NCBI RefSeq assembly: GCF_004827385.1
Contig: NZ_SRXN01000023.1
Location: 48,364 to 112,363, forward strand
DNA length: 64,000 bases
Reading direction: 5' to 3'
DNA from: Ensifer sp. MPMI2T
GTDB lineage: Bacteria; Pseudomonadota; Alphaproteobacteria; Rhizobiales; Rhizobiaceae
The notes under the pieces are model-generated. The model was given only the letters and a program-made list of their open reading frames with translations, did no database searches and had not been told where the DNA came from. The first letter of the stretch is position 1, and each line of letters starts with the position of its first letter. Shown here in pieces: positions 8,592 to 17,013 of this stretch. A program made the translations under genes and the position numbers.

Positions 8592-9728
8592 TCAATTTCT
8601 GTCAGCCTTGAACCGCGCGAGCCGCGCCGCGATCGCCTGTTCGCGATGAAGCCGGTCTAGCTCATCCAGTTCCGCGCCCGCCGCCGGGGTGTCGCCCGGC
8701 ACGCCCGTCACCCTCGAAACCACGGCGGCAGCACGGGACGCGTCGTTGACGGCCGATGCCTGTGCGCGCCGGGCAGCCGGTTCCTCCGGATGCCGCGCCA
8801 TGCTCTTTTTCAGATCGGCAAGCCGCGCCTCCGCCTCGCGGCGCGCGGCGAGCACCGCATGAAGCGCCTGCTGGCCCTCGCTCAGGCGCTCTCTCGCATC
8901 GGCCAGTGCCTTGTCGAGTGCGGCGACTTGCGCCTCCAGGTCGATCTGCCGTCCTACGCCGGCCTTGGCGAGATCGTCGCGCTCGGCGGCAATTGCCGTA
9001 CGGATCTTCTCGTCCAGTGCGCGCAGGCCCTCAAGGATTTCCTCGCGCCGGCTTTCGATGCGGTATTCTTCCGCGCGCGACCGTCCGATATCGGAGCGTG
9101 CTTCCTCCGCGGCGGCGTCGATCTCCCTGATGGCCTGCTCGACGACGCCGATCTTGTTTGCCCCTTCCGCCTTGTCGACCGCCGCGTTGGCGATCCCGGC
9201 AATCAGGCGGCCCATGCGCGAAAGAATGCCTTCCTTCATGATCATGTTCTCCTTCGTTCGATCCGAGTGCACGGTCACCTCTAAGCGGATCTCGTAATTG
9301 TCATCGTCGACGACGAGCTCGGCTGCGAAGACGTCCAGCGCGCCCGGTGAGTAGCCGGCAACGTCAAACGGCACGGCGACCCGGCCGCCCACCGTGGCGA
9401 TCGTCACGTCGGACGGCCCCTTGATCGCGAACAACTTATTGTCGAGCGGCAGCCGGGCAGGGCCGATCTGCTGTCCGCGATTGGCGGCAAAGTCCCGCAG
9501 GCCGAGCGTTACCATTCGCGCCGGAAGGCCGGTCCTCTCCCGGATCGTCTCATAGGCCAGCTCGTGCAGGGTCACGAGATTCGCGCCGCCACCCCTGCCG
9601 GCCGTCAGCTCGACCAGCAGGTCACGCATTTCAGCATAGGCGGCGAATGTCTCCTCAAGCGCCCGCCGGGCTTCAAGATCCGGTACCAGGCGATAGCGTA
9701 GTATCGATTTATGTCCCGCTTGGCTCAT
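8592..9728 (-). CDS. PspA/IM30-like protein with an in-frame TnpB-like N-terminal region
   Basis: One open frame joins two unlike parts. The C-terminal 215 residues, from a Met at base 9239, form a PspA/IM30-type protein: an amphipathic start (KEGILSRMGRLIAG), then long charged coiled-coil helices, matching the usual PspA length of about 220. The N-terminal 160 or so residues (ILRYRLVPDLEARRALEE..., then a beta-rich stretch ending near VHSDRTKEN) resemble the N-terminal wedge region of IS605-family TnpB/OrfB, but there is no RuvC nuclease domain. AAGGAG at 9249-9254 sits 9 nt before the ATG at 9239, so PspA could also be made alone. No stop codon separates the parts. The gene heads the operon with YqiJ and flotillin. 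The PspA call is firm, the TnpB resemblance is my pattern recognition, and whether a fusion protein is made is open. Confidence 0.75.
   Translation of the reverse strand: MSQAGHKSILRYRLVPDLEARRALEETFAAYAEMRDLLVELTAGRGGGANLVTLHELAYETIRERTGLPARMVTLGLRDFAANRGQQIGPARLPLDNKLFAIKGPSDVTIATVGGRVAVPFDVAGYSPGALDVFAAELVVDDDNYEIRLEVTVHSDRTKENMIMKEGILSRMGRLIAGIANAAVDKAEGANKIGVVEQAIREIDAAAEEARSDIGRSRAEEYRIESRREEILEGLRALDEKIRTAIAAERDDLAKAGVGRQIDLEAQVAALDKALADARERLSEGQQALHAVLAARREAEARLADLKKSMARHPEEPAARRAQASAVNDASRAAAVVSRVTGVPGDTPAAGAELDELDRLHREQAIAARLARFKADRN
9239..9254 (-). promoter_or_regulatory. Internal ribosome-binding site and start for the PspA-only product
   Basis: Read on the minus strand, AAGGAG (9249-9254) is followed after 9 nt by the ATG at 9239. 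That ATG begins exactly at the amphipathic N-terminus expected of PspA/IM30 proteins. A second ATG at 9245 is too close to the Shine-Dalgarno. This site decides whether a 215-residue or a roughly 378-residue protein is made. Confidence 0.55.
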
Positions 9729-9987
9729 GATCAGGAACATAAAGCACCACATTGGTACTTTCAAGCAGAATCGACAACCATTCCTTGTGATCTTTCCGGG
9801 TGCACGTCAATCGGCCCAGCCGGCTTTGCCTAAGCTGCGCTTTGCGGAGAAGGAGAACACCGGCGATATCGTGGCACTTTTTCTGCGCATTGAGTTGACC
9901 GCGCCATTCTGGCGCTAGGAACCGCTGCTTCCTGGTGATACCTGCTCATTCGCGGGCAGCGGCCGGTATTTCCAACCCGGGTTGCCG

Positions 9988-12000
9988 CTACGACGCCGTG
10001 CGTGTGCGCCCAAAAGCGCGCAGCAACAGGTTTACCGAAACTGCGACCTTATCGATGTCGGGAATATCCCGGGAATAGCGCCCGGTATAGAGTTTGATGA
10101 TCATTTTGTCGCGCTCGAACCCGTGCAGATCGAAATGGAGATGGAGGTAATAACGCCGCTTGTCACCAGTGCGCGTGATATCCCCGCGCCTCTGGGTCAC
10201 TTGCTTAAGCTGGGTCTCAAGCGGCGCGAAACCTTCAAGATTGAGCATGACGCGAGTCGACTTGAACCTGGTCTCGGCAGGAACCGCGACTACTGCCTTG
10301 TCGAGCGAAAGGCTGACCAGGCTCCCTGCAATGCCATCGGCCACTACGGCCTCATCGAGCTTGAAGGCTTGAAGGAGACGCCGCGGCTTCTCGAAACAGA
10401 TCAGCGAGGCGATGATGAGCACGACGATGTTAATCCCTGACCAAAATGCAGCGATCGTCGAAAATGCTCCTCGGACGCGTGCGGTTTCTGGGACGATATT
10501 GATCAGAAGACCGAGCGCGGTGATGACGATGAAGCCTGCGATCCAGGTGAACGTATAAGCATCGAAAGCGCTCGCTTCGTTGCCGCTGCCCTTGGGGGTC
10601 ACCTTGAAGGGCTTGCCGAACGGTCGCACGAGACTCGAAAGAACCGTCGGCAGCATCCGGAAGGTCGCAAAAGTGCCGACCGCGGTGGAGACCAGCGGCA
10701 GATAGCGGGTCGGTGTGATCCACAACATCAGAAGGAAATAGGCGACCAGCACTGGGATCTGGTTCGAAAGATAGTCAGTGACGTCCGTGAAATAGAGCGG
10801 CAGCGCGCCGAACCAGAGGTAGACAATCGGCACCACAAGTACGGCCAAGCGCACCAAGTATTGCACAAGCCAGGACATCGGCAGAAACATGATCCGCTGG
10901 AAGAGCGATAGTCCAGGCCCGCGTAAGGGGCCGTTGTGCAGGTAAAGCGTCTGAATGCCACCCTGGCACCAGCGTTCGCGTTGAACGAAGTAGCCAGCGA
11001 GATTTTCGGCCGCCAGGCCCATCGACAGCCGCTCGTTGAGATAGCGGGTCTTATAGCCTTTGTTCAGCATCGAAAGCGTCGTAAGCAGATCTTCGGTGAT
11101 CGACTCGGTCGGAAAGCCGCCAATCGCATTAATCGCCTTGCGACGAGCGATAGAACAGGAGCCGCAGCAGAAACTCACATCCCAGCCATCGCGGCTCGGC
11201 GCGATCTCGTCGAAGAACAGCCGCTGTTCGTCCGGCCAGATGTTCTCGAGGCCAAGATTGGACTGCACCGGATCGACGTTGAAGAAATGCTGCGGCGTCT
11301 GCACGATACCGATCGTCTCGTCCGAGAAGAACGGCAATGTGCGTCTCAGAAAGTTGCGATAGGGCACGAAATCCGCGTCGAACACGGCGATGAAGTCGCC
11401 GGAACTGACGGAAAGCCCATTGTTCATGTTGCCGGCCTTGGCATGCGCATTGTCGCTTCGCGTCACATGGATCGCGCCACGCGTTTCGCAGAAGCTCCGG
11501 AGCCATTCACGGCGACCGTCGTCGAGCACATAGACGGTCAGCTTGTCCTTTGGATAGTCGAGCGCTAGCGCCCCGACGATCGTTCTTTCCAGGACGTCGA
11601 GAGGCTCATTGTAGGTTGGTATGAAAACATCGACGGTCGGCAGCTCGCTTTCACTTCGCGCGAAGAACTGCCGTCCGAGTTGGTCCGCCTCGGTGCTGCG
11701 GTCAACGTAGCGGCTCATCAGGATGAGGAACAGCACGACCTCCGAGAAGGCGAGGACCTCGACGATGAATACAAACCAGACCCAATAGAAGTTGGCGTCA
11801 TTGTTTGGAAAGGGAAGAACGGTCTCGCTGAGGCGCCAGACCACGTAGCGCAGCGCAACCGCAGCAACGAAAACACAGGTGATCGCTCGCGCCCACGTCC
11901 GGTGGCGCGACCAGTTGGACGGCCCGATGAGAAAGAAGGCGATGACCACAAGGGTCGGAGCGAGCGCTAGAAGAGACTGAACCACAGGCCTTTGATCCAC
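9988..12000 (-). CDS. bgsA: Membrane beta-glucan synthase (BgsA-like GT2)
   Basis: This 670-residue processive family 2 glycosyltransferase has about three N-terminal helices, then the catalytic domain with DDG, DAD, TED and the Q-x-x-R-W motif (VQRERWCQG), and about four more helices. The cytoplasmic C-terminal tail is about 120 residues with no clear PilZ motif. Size, topology and the HlyD-like partner match BgsA of Sinorhizobium meliloti, which makes mixed-linkage beta-(1,3)(1,4)-glucan and is activated by c-di-GMP through its C-terminal tail (established there, inferred here). The start at 12000 overlaps the partner gene by 34 nt. The diguanylate cyclase genes on either side fit c-di-GMP control. 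Confidence 0.85.
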   Translation of the reverse strand: MDQRPVVQSLLALAPTLVVIAFFLIGPSNWSRHRTWARAITCVFVAAVALRYVVWRLSETVLPFPNNDANFYWVWFVFIVEVLAFSEVVLFLILMSRYVDRSTEADQLGRQFFARSESELPTVDVFIPTYNEPLDVLERTIVGALALDYPKDKLTVYVLDDGRREWLRSFCETRGAIHVTRSDNAHAKAGNMNNGLSVSSGDFIAVFDADFVPYRNFLRRTLPFFSDETIGIVQTPQHFFNVDPVQSNLGLENIWPDEQRLFFDEIAPSRDGWDVSFCCGSCSIARRKAINAIGGFPTESITEDLLTTLSMLNKGYKTRYLNERLSMGLAAENLAGYFVQRERWCQGGIQTLYLHNGPLRGPGLSLFQRIMFLPMSWLVQYLVRLAVLVVPIVYLWFGALPLYFTDVTDYLSNQIPVLVAYFLLMLWITPTRYLPLVSTAVGTFATFRMLPTVLSSLVRPFGKPFKVTPKGSGNEASAFDAYTFTWIAGFIVITALGLLINIVPETARVRGAFSTIAAFWSGINIVVLIIASLICFEKPRRLLQAFKLDEAVVADGIAGSLVSLSLDKAVVAVPAETRFKSTRVMLNLEGFAPLETQLKQVTQRRGDITRTGDKRRYYLHLHFDLHGFERDKMIIKLYTGRYSRDIPDIDKVAVSVNLLLRAFGRTRTAS

Positions 12001-13199
12001 TGCGTGAGCCGGAGGTTGTGTTTGGCGATGCGCACCTGCACTGTCCGTCCCACCTGGCAGAAATTGGCGAAGTCCGTGTTAAGGGTCGAAGGCTCAAGCA
12101 GGATGCGGATCCGGGCGTCGCGCTCCTCGGTTTCTGGCTCGTTGGCGGCAAGAGAGTCCTTTTCGACGACGGCCGACGAGCCCTTGAGCGCTTGCACCCG
12201 TCCCTTGAAGACTTCCCCGCGTCCGAAGAGCCGGACTTCGGCCTCGCGGCCGGGATAGATCTCGTCGTAATCGACTTCGGGAACGAGAATGTCGACGAAC
12301 AACTCGCGGCAATCGAGGACGCGCATCATCTCACTGTTCAGCACGACGTTCGAGCCGCCGACGATGCTCCTTGCCCAGATCACGCCATCGAACGGAGAGG
12401 GGACAGTTGCCGATTCGAGGCTGCGAACGCGCTTCTCCTCTTCGATCATTTGCTGTTCGGTCTGGTCTGCCCGCGTCCTATTCTCGGCAATGCGGGTGTT
12501 GAGATCATTGATACGAACGATCACCTCGTCCTGGCGCTGGCGAGAATAAGGCACATCGTTCTGGCCGTCTGCGACGACGAATATGCCCTGGTGTACAGCG
12601 TCGAGGCGTTGCTGCAGCAATTCCACCGTCAAATTGCTGATCTCGAGCTCGCCGCCGGTGGCGGCGCCGGCGGCCTCGGCCGCCTCAACCATCTTGCGAG
12701 TAAAGATTCCCTTCGACTCCAGCTCTTGCCGACGATCGAGATCCACCTTTGCCACCACATCCTGGGCGCGCGATACCTCAACACGCTTCCTGAGTATTCG
12801 CAGCTCCCTTTCCAGGCTGGAAATGGTGGCGCTCTGGAAGACAGAGAGCCGTTCTGCAAGCTGGTCGCGCAGCCTCACAAGCTCGTCGCGCTCCCGCTCC
12901 AGCGCCGTGACGCGATCGAGCGCCGTTCGGTATTCGGCGCGCAGCGACGCCAGAACGGTCCGGTTGACGCGTTCATTGCGAATTGTGGCGAGAGCTTCGT
13001 CCTCCGCTACCGGCGTTCCGATCCGGGGCGGCGCCCCAGTGATCTCGCCGTCAATCGGCGCGTTTATGGTTGCGAAGCGCGCGTTGACGGTCCCATCCAG
13101 GCTGGTAAGGCCGGTTAATCCAGGCAAAAACACGGCGGCAGCGAGTATCAGGAGTAGAATGCCAACTGTAATGCGCGTGATGCGATTATTTAGGATCAT
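11967..13199 (-). CDS. bgsB: HlyD/membrane-fusion-like partner of the glucan synthase (BgsB-like)
   Basis: The protein has about 410 residues: one transmembrane helix (about 8-27), then a biotinyl-lipoyl-like beta domain (TINAPIDGEITG), a long alpha-helical hairpin of coiled coil (about 80-270) and a second beta-barrel half with PFDGVIWA. This is the architecture of membrane-fusion proteins that carry polymers or substrates across the periplasm. The Met at 13199 puts the helix at the N-terminus; the frame remains open to 13286. It is first in the operon and overlaps bgsA by 34 nt. In S. meliloti the equivalent protein is needed for mixed-linkage glucan production. Confidence 0.82.
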   Translation of the reverse strand: MILNNRITRITVGILLLILAAAVFLPGLTGLTSLDGTVNARFATINAPIDGEITGAPPRIGTPVAEDEALATIRNERVNRTVLASLRAEYRTALDRVTALERERDELVRLRDQLAERLSVFQSATISSLERELRILRKRVEVSRAQDVVAKVDLDRRQELESKGIFTRKMVEAAEAAGAATGGELEISNLTVELLQQRLDAVHQGIFVVADGQNDVPYSRQRQDEVIVRINDLNTRIAENRTRADQTEQQMIEEEKRVRSLESATVPSPFDGVIWARSIVGGSNVVLNSEMMRVLDCRELFVDILVPEVDYDEIYPGREAEVRLFGRGEVFKGRVQALKGSSAVVEKDSLAANEPETEERDARIRILLEPSTLNTDFANFCQVGRTVQVRIAKHNLRLTQWIKGLWFSLF

Positions 13200-13532
13200 C
13201 TGGACCGCCCTTGCCTGCTGCTGGCGGCGTAGACGCGGCAAATGCTCCCTTGTTATTGACACAACCACGCAGCGCGATTCTGCCAATATTCAGCGGAAAC
13301 TCGCCTCCTCGCTCTACGCCTCAGCGGCTTAACTTTTCATCGGCGCGTGATAGCGAAACAACCCTTAAAATTGAGTGTTTCAATAGCAAATCTGTGAAAA
13401 GCGCAGTTGATTCGCTGGCCGGGCGGCATTGACCACGACATCTTCCTCGATAAGGTGAATGAGCGATTGCTTTGAAACCGAACTCTCGATCGACGGCTCG
13501 AGTAAGGCGCAACGGGTAACGGAGAGCTAAAA

Positions 13533-15221
13533 ATGCCCGACGCGGACGCGACGATGTCTGCTTCATCTTCCGCTGAGAGCTACGATCTCGCCAACGCTGA
13601 TGAGCTCGTTTCTTTGTACGACGAGAGCTTCCATCTCGTCGACTGTTCGGCAGAACACAGGAAAGCATATGCCGTCGACTCGCTTGTCGAGACCACGCTC
13701 TGGCACATCTATCCTGAGCTACTGGCGCCCGGCCCGCGCTCCGCCGTCGAATTCGTCGTTGGAAGCGGACTGCCGCGAACCGTCGAGATAGCCGATGCGG
13801 CGTCCGGAAATCGTCGCACACTCATCATCTTCCGCAGTGCTCACGGTATCGGAATCGTCGAAGCGGAAAGAAGCTACCACCAGACATCCAGTCAAAGCGA
13901 GAGCGATCGGGCGCTCCTGTTGCACCAGGCAACTCACGATGTCTTGACCGGACTGCCAAACCGCCGACAGTTCGGCGATCAGTTGCGCGGCGGGTTGCCT
14001 GTGCCGAACGGTGCGCGACTGGCCCTCATGCAAATCGATCTCGATGATTTCAAACCAATCAATGACACATTAGGCCACGGCGCCGGCGATGCCGTTCTCA
14101 AGATGGCGGCGGAGCGGATCAGGAGCGTGCTGGGGGACCGGGAACTCGCTTACCGGCTAGCCGGCGACGAATTCGCGGTCATTCAGTGGAGGGCTGAGCA
14201 ACCCAAAGAGGCCGAGCGTCTGGCCGAAGCACTGGTCAACGCCTTCAAGGTGCCGTTCACGGTCGAGGGCATCAACGTCTTCGTTGGGGCAAGTGTGGGA
14301 ATTGCCGTTGCTCCGGCAGACGGAAACGAGGTCGAGCAGCTGATGAAGGCGGCCGACATCGCACTCTACGCGGCAAAAAAGGACGGCCGAGGCAGGGCAC
14401 GGACGTTCACCCGCTCCATGCTCGTCGTGCTCGAACAACGAGAAATGCTGCGCCGGAGCCTGCGCACCGCCCTGCAAGAAGGTCAGTTCTTCGTTGAATA
14501 TCAGCCCCTCGTGAAGACATCCTCTTCGGTAGTCGGTTTCGAAGCACTGTTGCGATGGCGCCACCCCTTGGTTGGCATCATTCCGCCGAACGTTTTCATA
14601 CCGATGGCCGAAGCGGATGGTCTCATGAGCGAGATCGGTCAGTGGCTGCTGGAGCGCGCGTGCCGAGCGGCTATGACCTGGCCATCCCACTTCACAGTCG
14701 CGGTTAATCTGTCGCCAGCGGAATTCCTGGACGAGGGCCTCACGGATCGCGTGGCTCAAACGCTTGATCTGGTCGGTTTCCGCGCTGAGCGTCTTGAGCT
14801 CGAAATTACGGAGTCGGTGCTGCTGGAGCGTACGACCAACAATCTCGATACGCTCAATACCCTGAATGTGCTGGGCGTTCAGATTTCGCTCGATGACTTC
14901 GGTACTTACTATTCCTCGCTCAGTTATCTCAAGAACTTCCCGTTCGATACGATCAAGATCGACCAGTATTTCATCAAGGATCTTGAGCATGACGAGAAGA
15001 GCCAGACGATCGTCAGGTCGATAATCGCGCTCTCGCACGGCCTTGGTATGGACGTCACCGCCGAGGGTGTGGAGACGGAAGGACAGGCCGTCTGGCTTCA
15101 GAAGGCGGGCTGCGACCGACTGCAGGGTTATTTCCTGGGCTTCCCGATCCCAGCGGAAGCAATCGGCGAATTCTTGCGCAAGTCGGCGGCCCTGCCCATG
15201 GTGGGGGCTCTCAGGACCTGA
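13533..15221 (+). CDS. GGDEF-EAL bifunctional c-di-GMP protein with N-terminal PAS-like domain
   Basis: The protein has 562 residues. A short PAS-like N-terminal region (about 20-110) precedes a GGDEF domain (about 135-290) whose signature is LAGDEF, so the first Gly is Ala. No RxxD inhibitory site lies before it. The EAL domain (about 310-555) keeps FEALLRW, AVNLSP, ITES, DDFGT, KIDQ and EGVET, so phosphodiesterase activity is expected; cyclase activity is possible but uncertain. It has no membrane segment and is probably cytoplasmic. It is divergent from the glucan-synthase operon and lies about 100 nt upstream of the partner-switching operon, so it is a candidate local regulator of c-di-GMP for BgsA. 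Confidence 0.92.
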   Translation: MPDADATMSASSSAESYDLANADELVSLYDESFHLVDCSAEHRKAYAVDSLVETTLWHIYPELLAPGPRSAVEFVVGSGLPRTVEIADAASGNRRTLIIFRSAHGIGIVEAERSYHQTSSQSESDRALLLHQATHDVLTGLPNRRQFGDQLRGGLPVPNGARLALMQIDLDDFKPINDTLGHGAGDAVLKMAAERIRSVLGDRELAYRLAGDEFAVIQWRAEQPKEAERLAEALVNAFKVPFTVEGINVFVGASVGIAVAPADGNEVEQLMKAADIALYAAKKDGRGRARTFTRSMLVVLEQREMLRRSLRTALQEGQFFVEYQPLVKTSSSVVGFEALLRWRHPLVGIIPPNVFIPMAEADGLMSEIGQWLLERACRAAMTWPSHFTVAVNLSPAEFLDEGLTDRVAQTLDLVGFRAERLELEITESVLLERTTNNLDTLNTLNVLGVQISLDDFGTYYSSLSYLKNFPFDTIKIDQYFIKDLEHDEKSQTIVRSIIALSHGLGMDVTAEGVETEGQAVWLQKAGCDRLQGYFLGFPIPAEAIGEFLRKSAALPMVGALRT

Positions 15222-15322
15222 CGAGGCTCGAAGTGGCCAGAGAGTCTGGTCATCGCAGCCGGTCGGATATAGTCATGGGAGTAAGCGAATCAGGATTCGC
15301 TCATGCAGTCGGAGAAAGCAGC

Positions 15323-15841
15323 ATGAACGCAGCCCAAAGGCAGCCGGCGGAAGCAAAGTTCGAACCCCTGCTCCAGTTCGAGATGGAGATGGGCACGTTC
15401 CTGTCCGATTGGCACCATTGCGATCAGCTGTCCAACTTCATGGCGCGGATGATAAGCCACAACCGGACGGATCCCGTACGACACTCGAATTTTTTCTCCT
15501 CCGCGCTCAACGAACTGCTGGAGGTTTCGTTTCGAGGCGGCTCGCCGGAGGGCCGCATCGGCTGCTCGGTCTTTCGCCAGGGTCCCAAGGAGCGCGTGGA
15601 GCTCTCCTTCCCATGCTCGCCCACCCAGCGACGGTTCTTCCGCGAGGCGGTCGCGAGAACCCACAAGGGCGACGCATACGCGCGCTATCTCGACGCTATT
15701 TCAACCGATCTCGCACCAAGCCGGGAGATTGTTCTCCTGGACCTGGCGATCAATTTCGACGCCGAGATTCGTCTGGAAGAGGATGACCCGCCGTCGATAT
15801 CGATCATTGTGGATCTCCCGCTTGAAGGAATTGTGAGTTGA
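15323..15841 (+). CDS. Slr1658/SiaB-like protein with degenerate HATPase fold
   Basis: This is a 172-residue soluble protein. The segment FSSALNELLEVSFRGG resembles the N-box of HATPase anti-sigma-type kinases and of the Slr1658/SiaB (DUF6272) group, but the ATP-site Asn is replaced by Val, and I see no glycine-rich ATP lid. It may therefore act as a binding partner rather than a kinase. The start is the ATG at 15323 with GGAG at 15311-15314. Its stop overlaps the TTG start of the next gene, and it is the first gene of a five-gene partner-switching operon. Function is inferred from fold resemblance and context only. Confidence 0.65.
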   Translation: MNAAQRQPAEAKFEPLLQFEMEMGTFLSDWHHCDQLSNFMARMISHNRTDPVRHSNFFSSALNELLEVSFRGGSPEGRIGCSVFRQGPKERVELSFPCSPTQRRFFREAVARTHKGDAYARYLDAISTDLAPSREIVLLDLAINFDAEIRLEEDDPPSISIIVDLPLEGIVS

Positions 15842-17013
15842 GTACGGCAGTTCTTGCGGCGCCCTTCCAGGCAGTGTTCGACGCCAATAGCCAGGAGTTC
15901 TCCCTTGCCGGCGTCATTCGGCCGCGCTCCGTCGACGAGATCGCTTACAGCATTACGGAGTTCCGCAGAGCAATCGACGAGGCGCGCGGCGTCCTCTACA
16001 TCAATGTAAAGCGCCTCGCGCAGATGAACAATACGGCCTTCCACGCCTTTTCCCGGGTTGTTCTGGATGCCTGCCGCACGCGCTCGGATATCCGCTTCGT
16101 CGTCGTCACGTCGAGCGTCGTCGGCTGGACCGAACGCATGTTCCGCCATCTCGGCAAGATCGAACCGCAGATCACCGTCGAGGTCTATGATTCGAAATTC
16201 TATCCCGGTCAAAGCTTCGTCGAGGATACGAGCTTCATCCCCATCCTCCGCGCGCAGACGAAAATGACCTGGCGCCACGAGCGCACCATCCTGCCGCGCC
16301 ACGGCATGCGGCCCGGCATCGCCATGGCCGACATCTGCTGCGGCATCGGCGATTTCGCCGTGCTCGCGCAGAAGGAGTTTCAGCCGGCGCGGATCGTCGC
16401 CCTCGATCACTCGAAGCCGAGCCTCGCCTATGCCCGCAAGGTGGCGGCGGAGTTCGGCGTGACGGGTATCGAATATACCTACGGCGACGCGTCGGAGATG
16501 CTACTCGAGGACAACCAGTTCGACTTCGTGACCTGCCGGCATTCGCTGCAGATCTTCAATCAGCCGGAGCTGCTTCTCAAGGAGCTCTATCGGATCGTGA
16601 AGCCGGGCGGCCGCGTCTACATCACCAACGAGAAGAACTCGCACTGCCTCGGCGAGCCACGGGCGCAAAGCATCCAATGGACCTACAATGAGCTCGCGAG
16701 GCTTTTGAGCCATTTCGAGATGGATGTGGAACTAGGGCCAAAGAGCCGCCGCTATCTCGCCGACGCCGGATTCGACGACATCCTGGTCGAATCCTTCATG
16801 ATCACCAATCTGGACGGTGACCCACAGGATTTCGCCGACGTCATCGCCGGCTGGGAGAAGATGTTTGCGGCAATGGCGGCGAGACACGGCGAAGCACCCG
16901 AATTCATCGACCGTTTTCGCCAAGGCTTCCGGGATCACATCTTCGCGGCACTGCATCCGAAGGGCTATGCAGGCTGGCCGATCTGGGCAGCGTCCGGGCG
17001 CAAACCACTATGA
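15838..17013 (+). CDS. STAS-like domain fused to a SAM-dependent methyltransferase
   Basis: The protein has 391 residues. Residues 1-130 or so resemble the STAS-like Slr1659 protein found later in the same operon: the loop LAQMNNTAFHAF lines up with [12 protein letters not shown] there, with Asn-Thr in place of the Ser-Ser phosphosite. Residues 150-340 form a class I methyltransferase with MADICCGIGDF (motif I), VALDHSKPSL (motif II), and later FVTCRHSLQIF and IVKPGGRVYI. The TTG start at 15838 overlaps the previous stop, and the stop overlaps the SpoIIE start by 4 nt, so expression is coupled. A methyltransferase under STAS control is unusual; the substrate is unknown. Confidence 0.8.
   Translation: MSTAVLAAPFQAVFDANSQEFSLAGVIRPRSVDEIAYSITEFRRAIDEARGVLYINVKRLAQMNNTAFHAFSRVVLDACRTRSDIRFVVVTSSVVGWTERMFRHLGKIEPQITVEVYDSKFYPGQSFVEDTSFIPILRAQTKMTWRHERTILPRHGMRPGIAMADICCGIGDFAVLAQKEFQPARIVALDHSKPSLAYARKVAAEFGVTGIEYTYGDASEMLLEDNQFDFVTCRHSLQIFNQPELLLKELYRIVKPGGRVYITNEKNSHCLGEPRAQSIQWTYNELARLLSHFEMDVELGPKSRRYLADAGFDDILVESFMITNLDGDPQDFADVIAGWEKMFAAMAARHGEAPEFIDRFRQGFRDHIFAALHPKGYAGWPIWAASGRKPL

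Noticed and set aside
9988..10400. A PilZ c-di-GMP-binding domain in the BgsA C-terminus
   Set aside because: A weak SLVSLSLDKA-like match is present, but the arginine motif is not in order; S. meliloti BgsA is reported to respond without a canonical PilZ domain.
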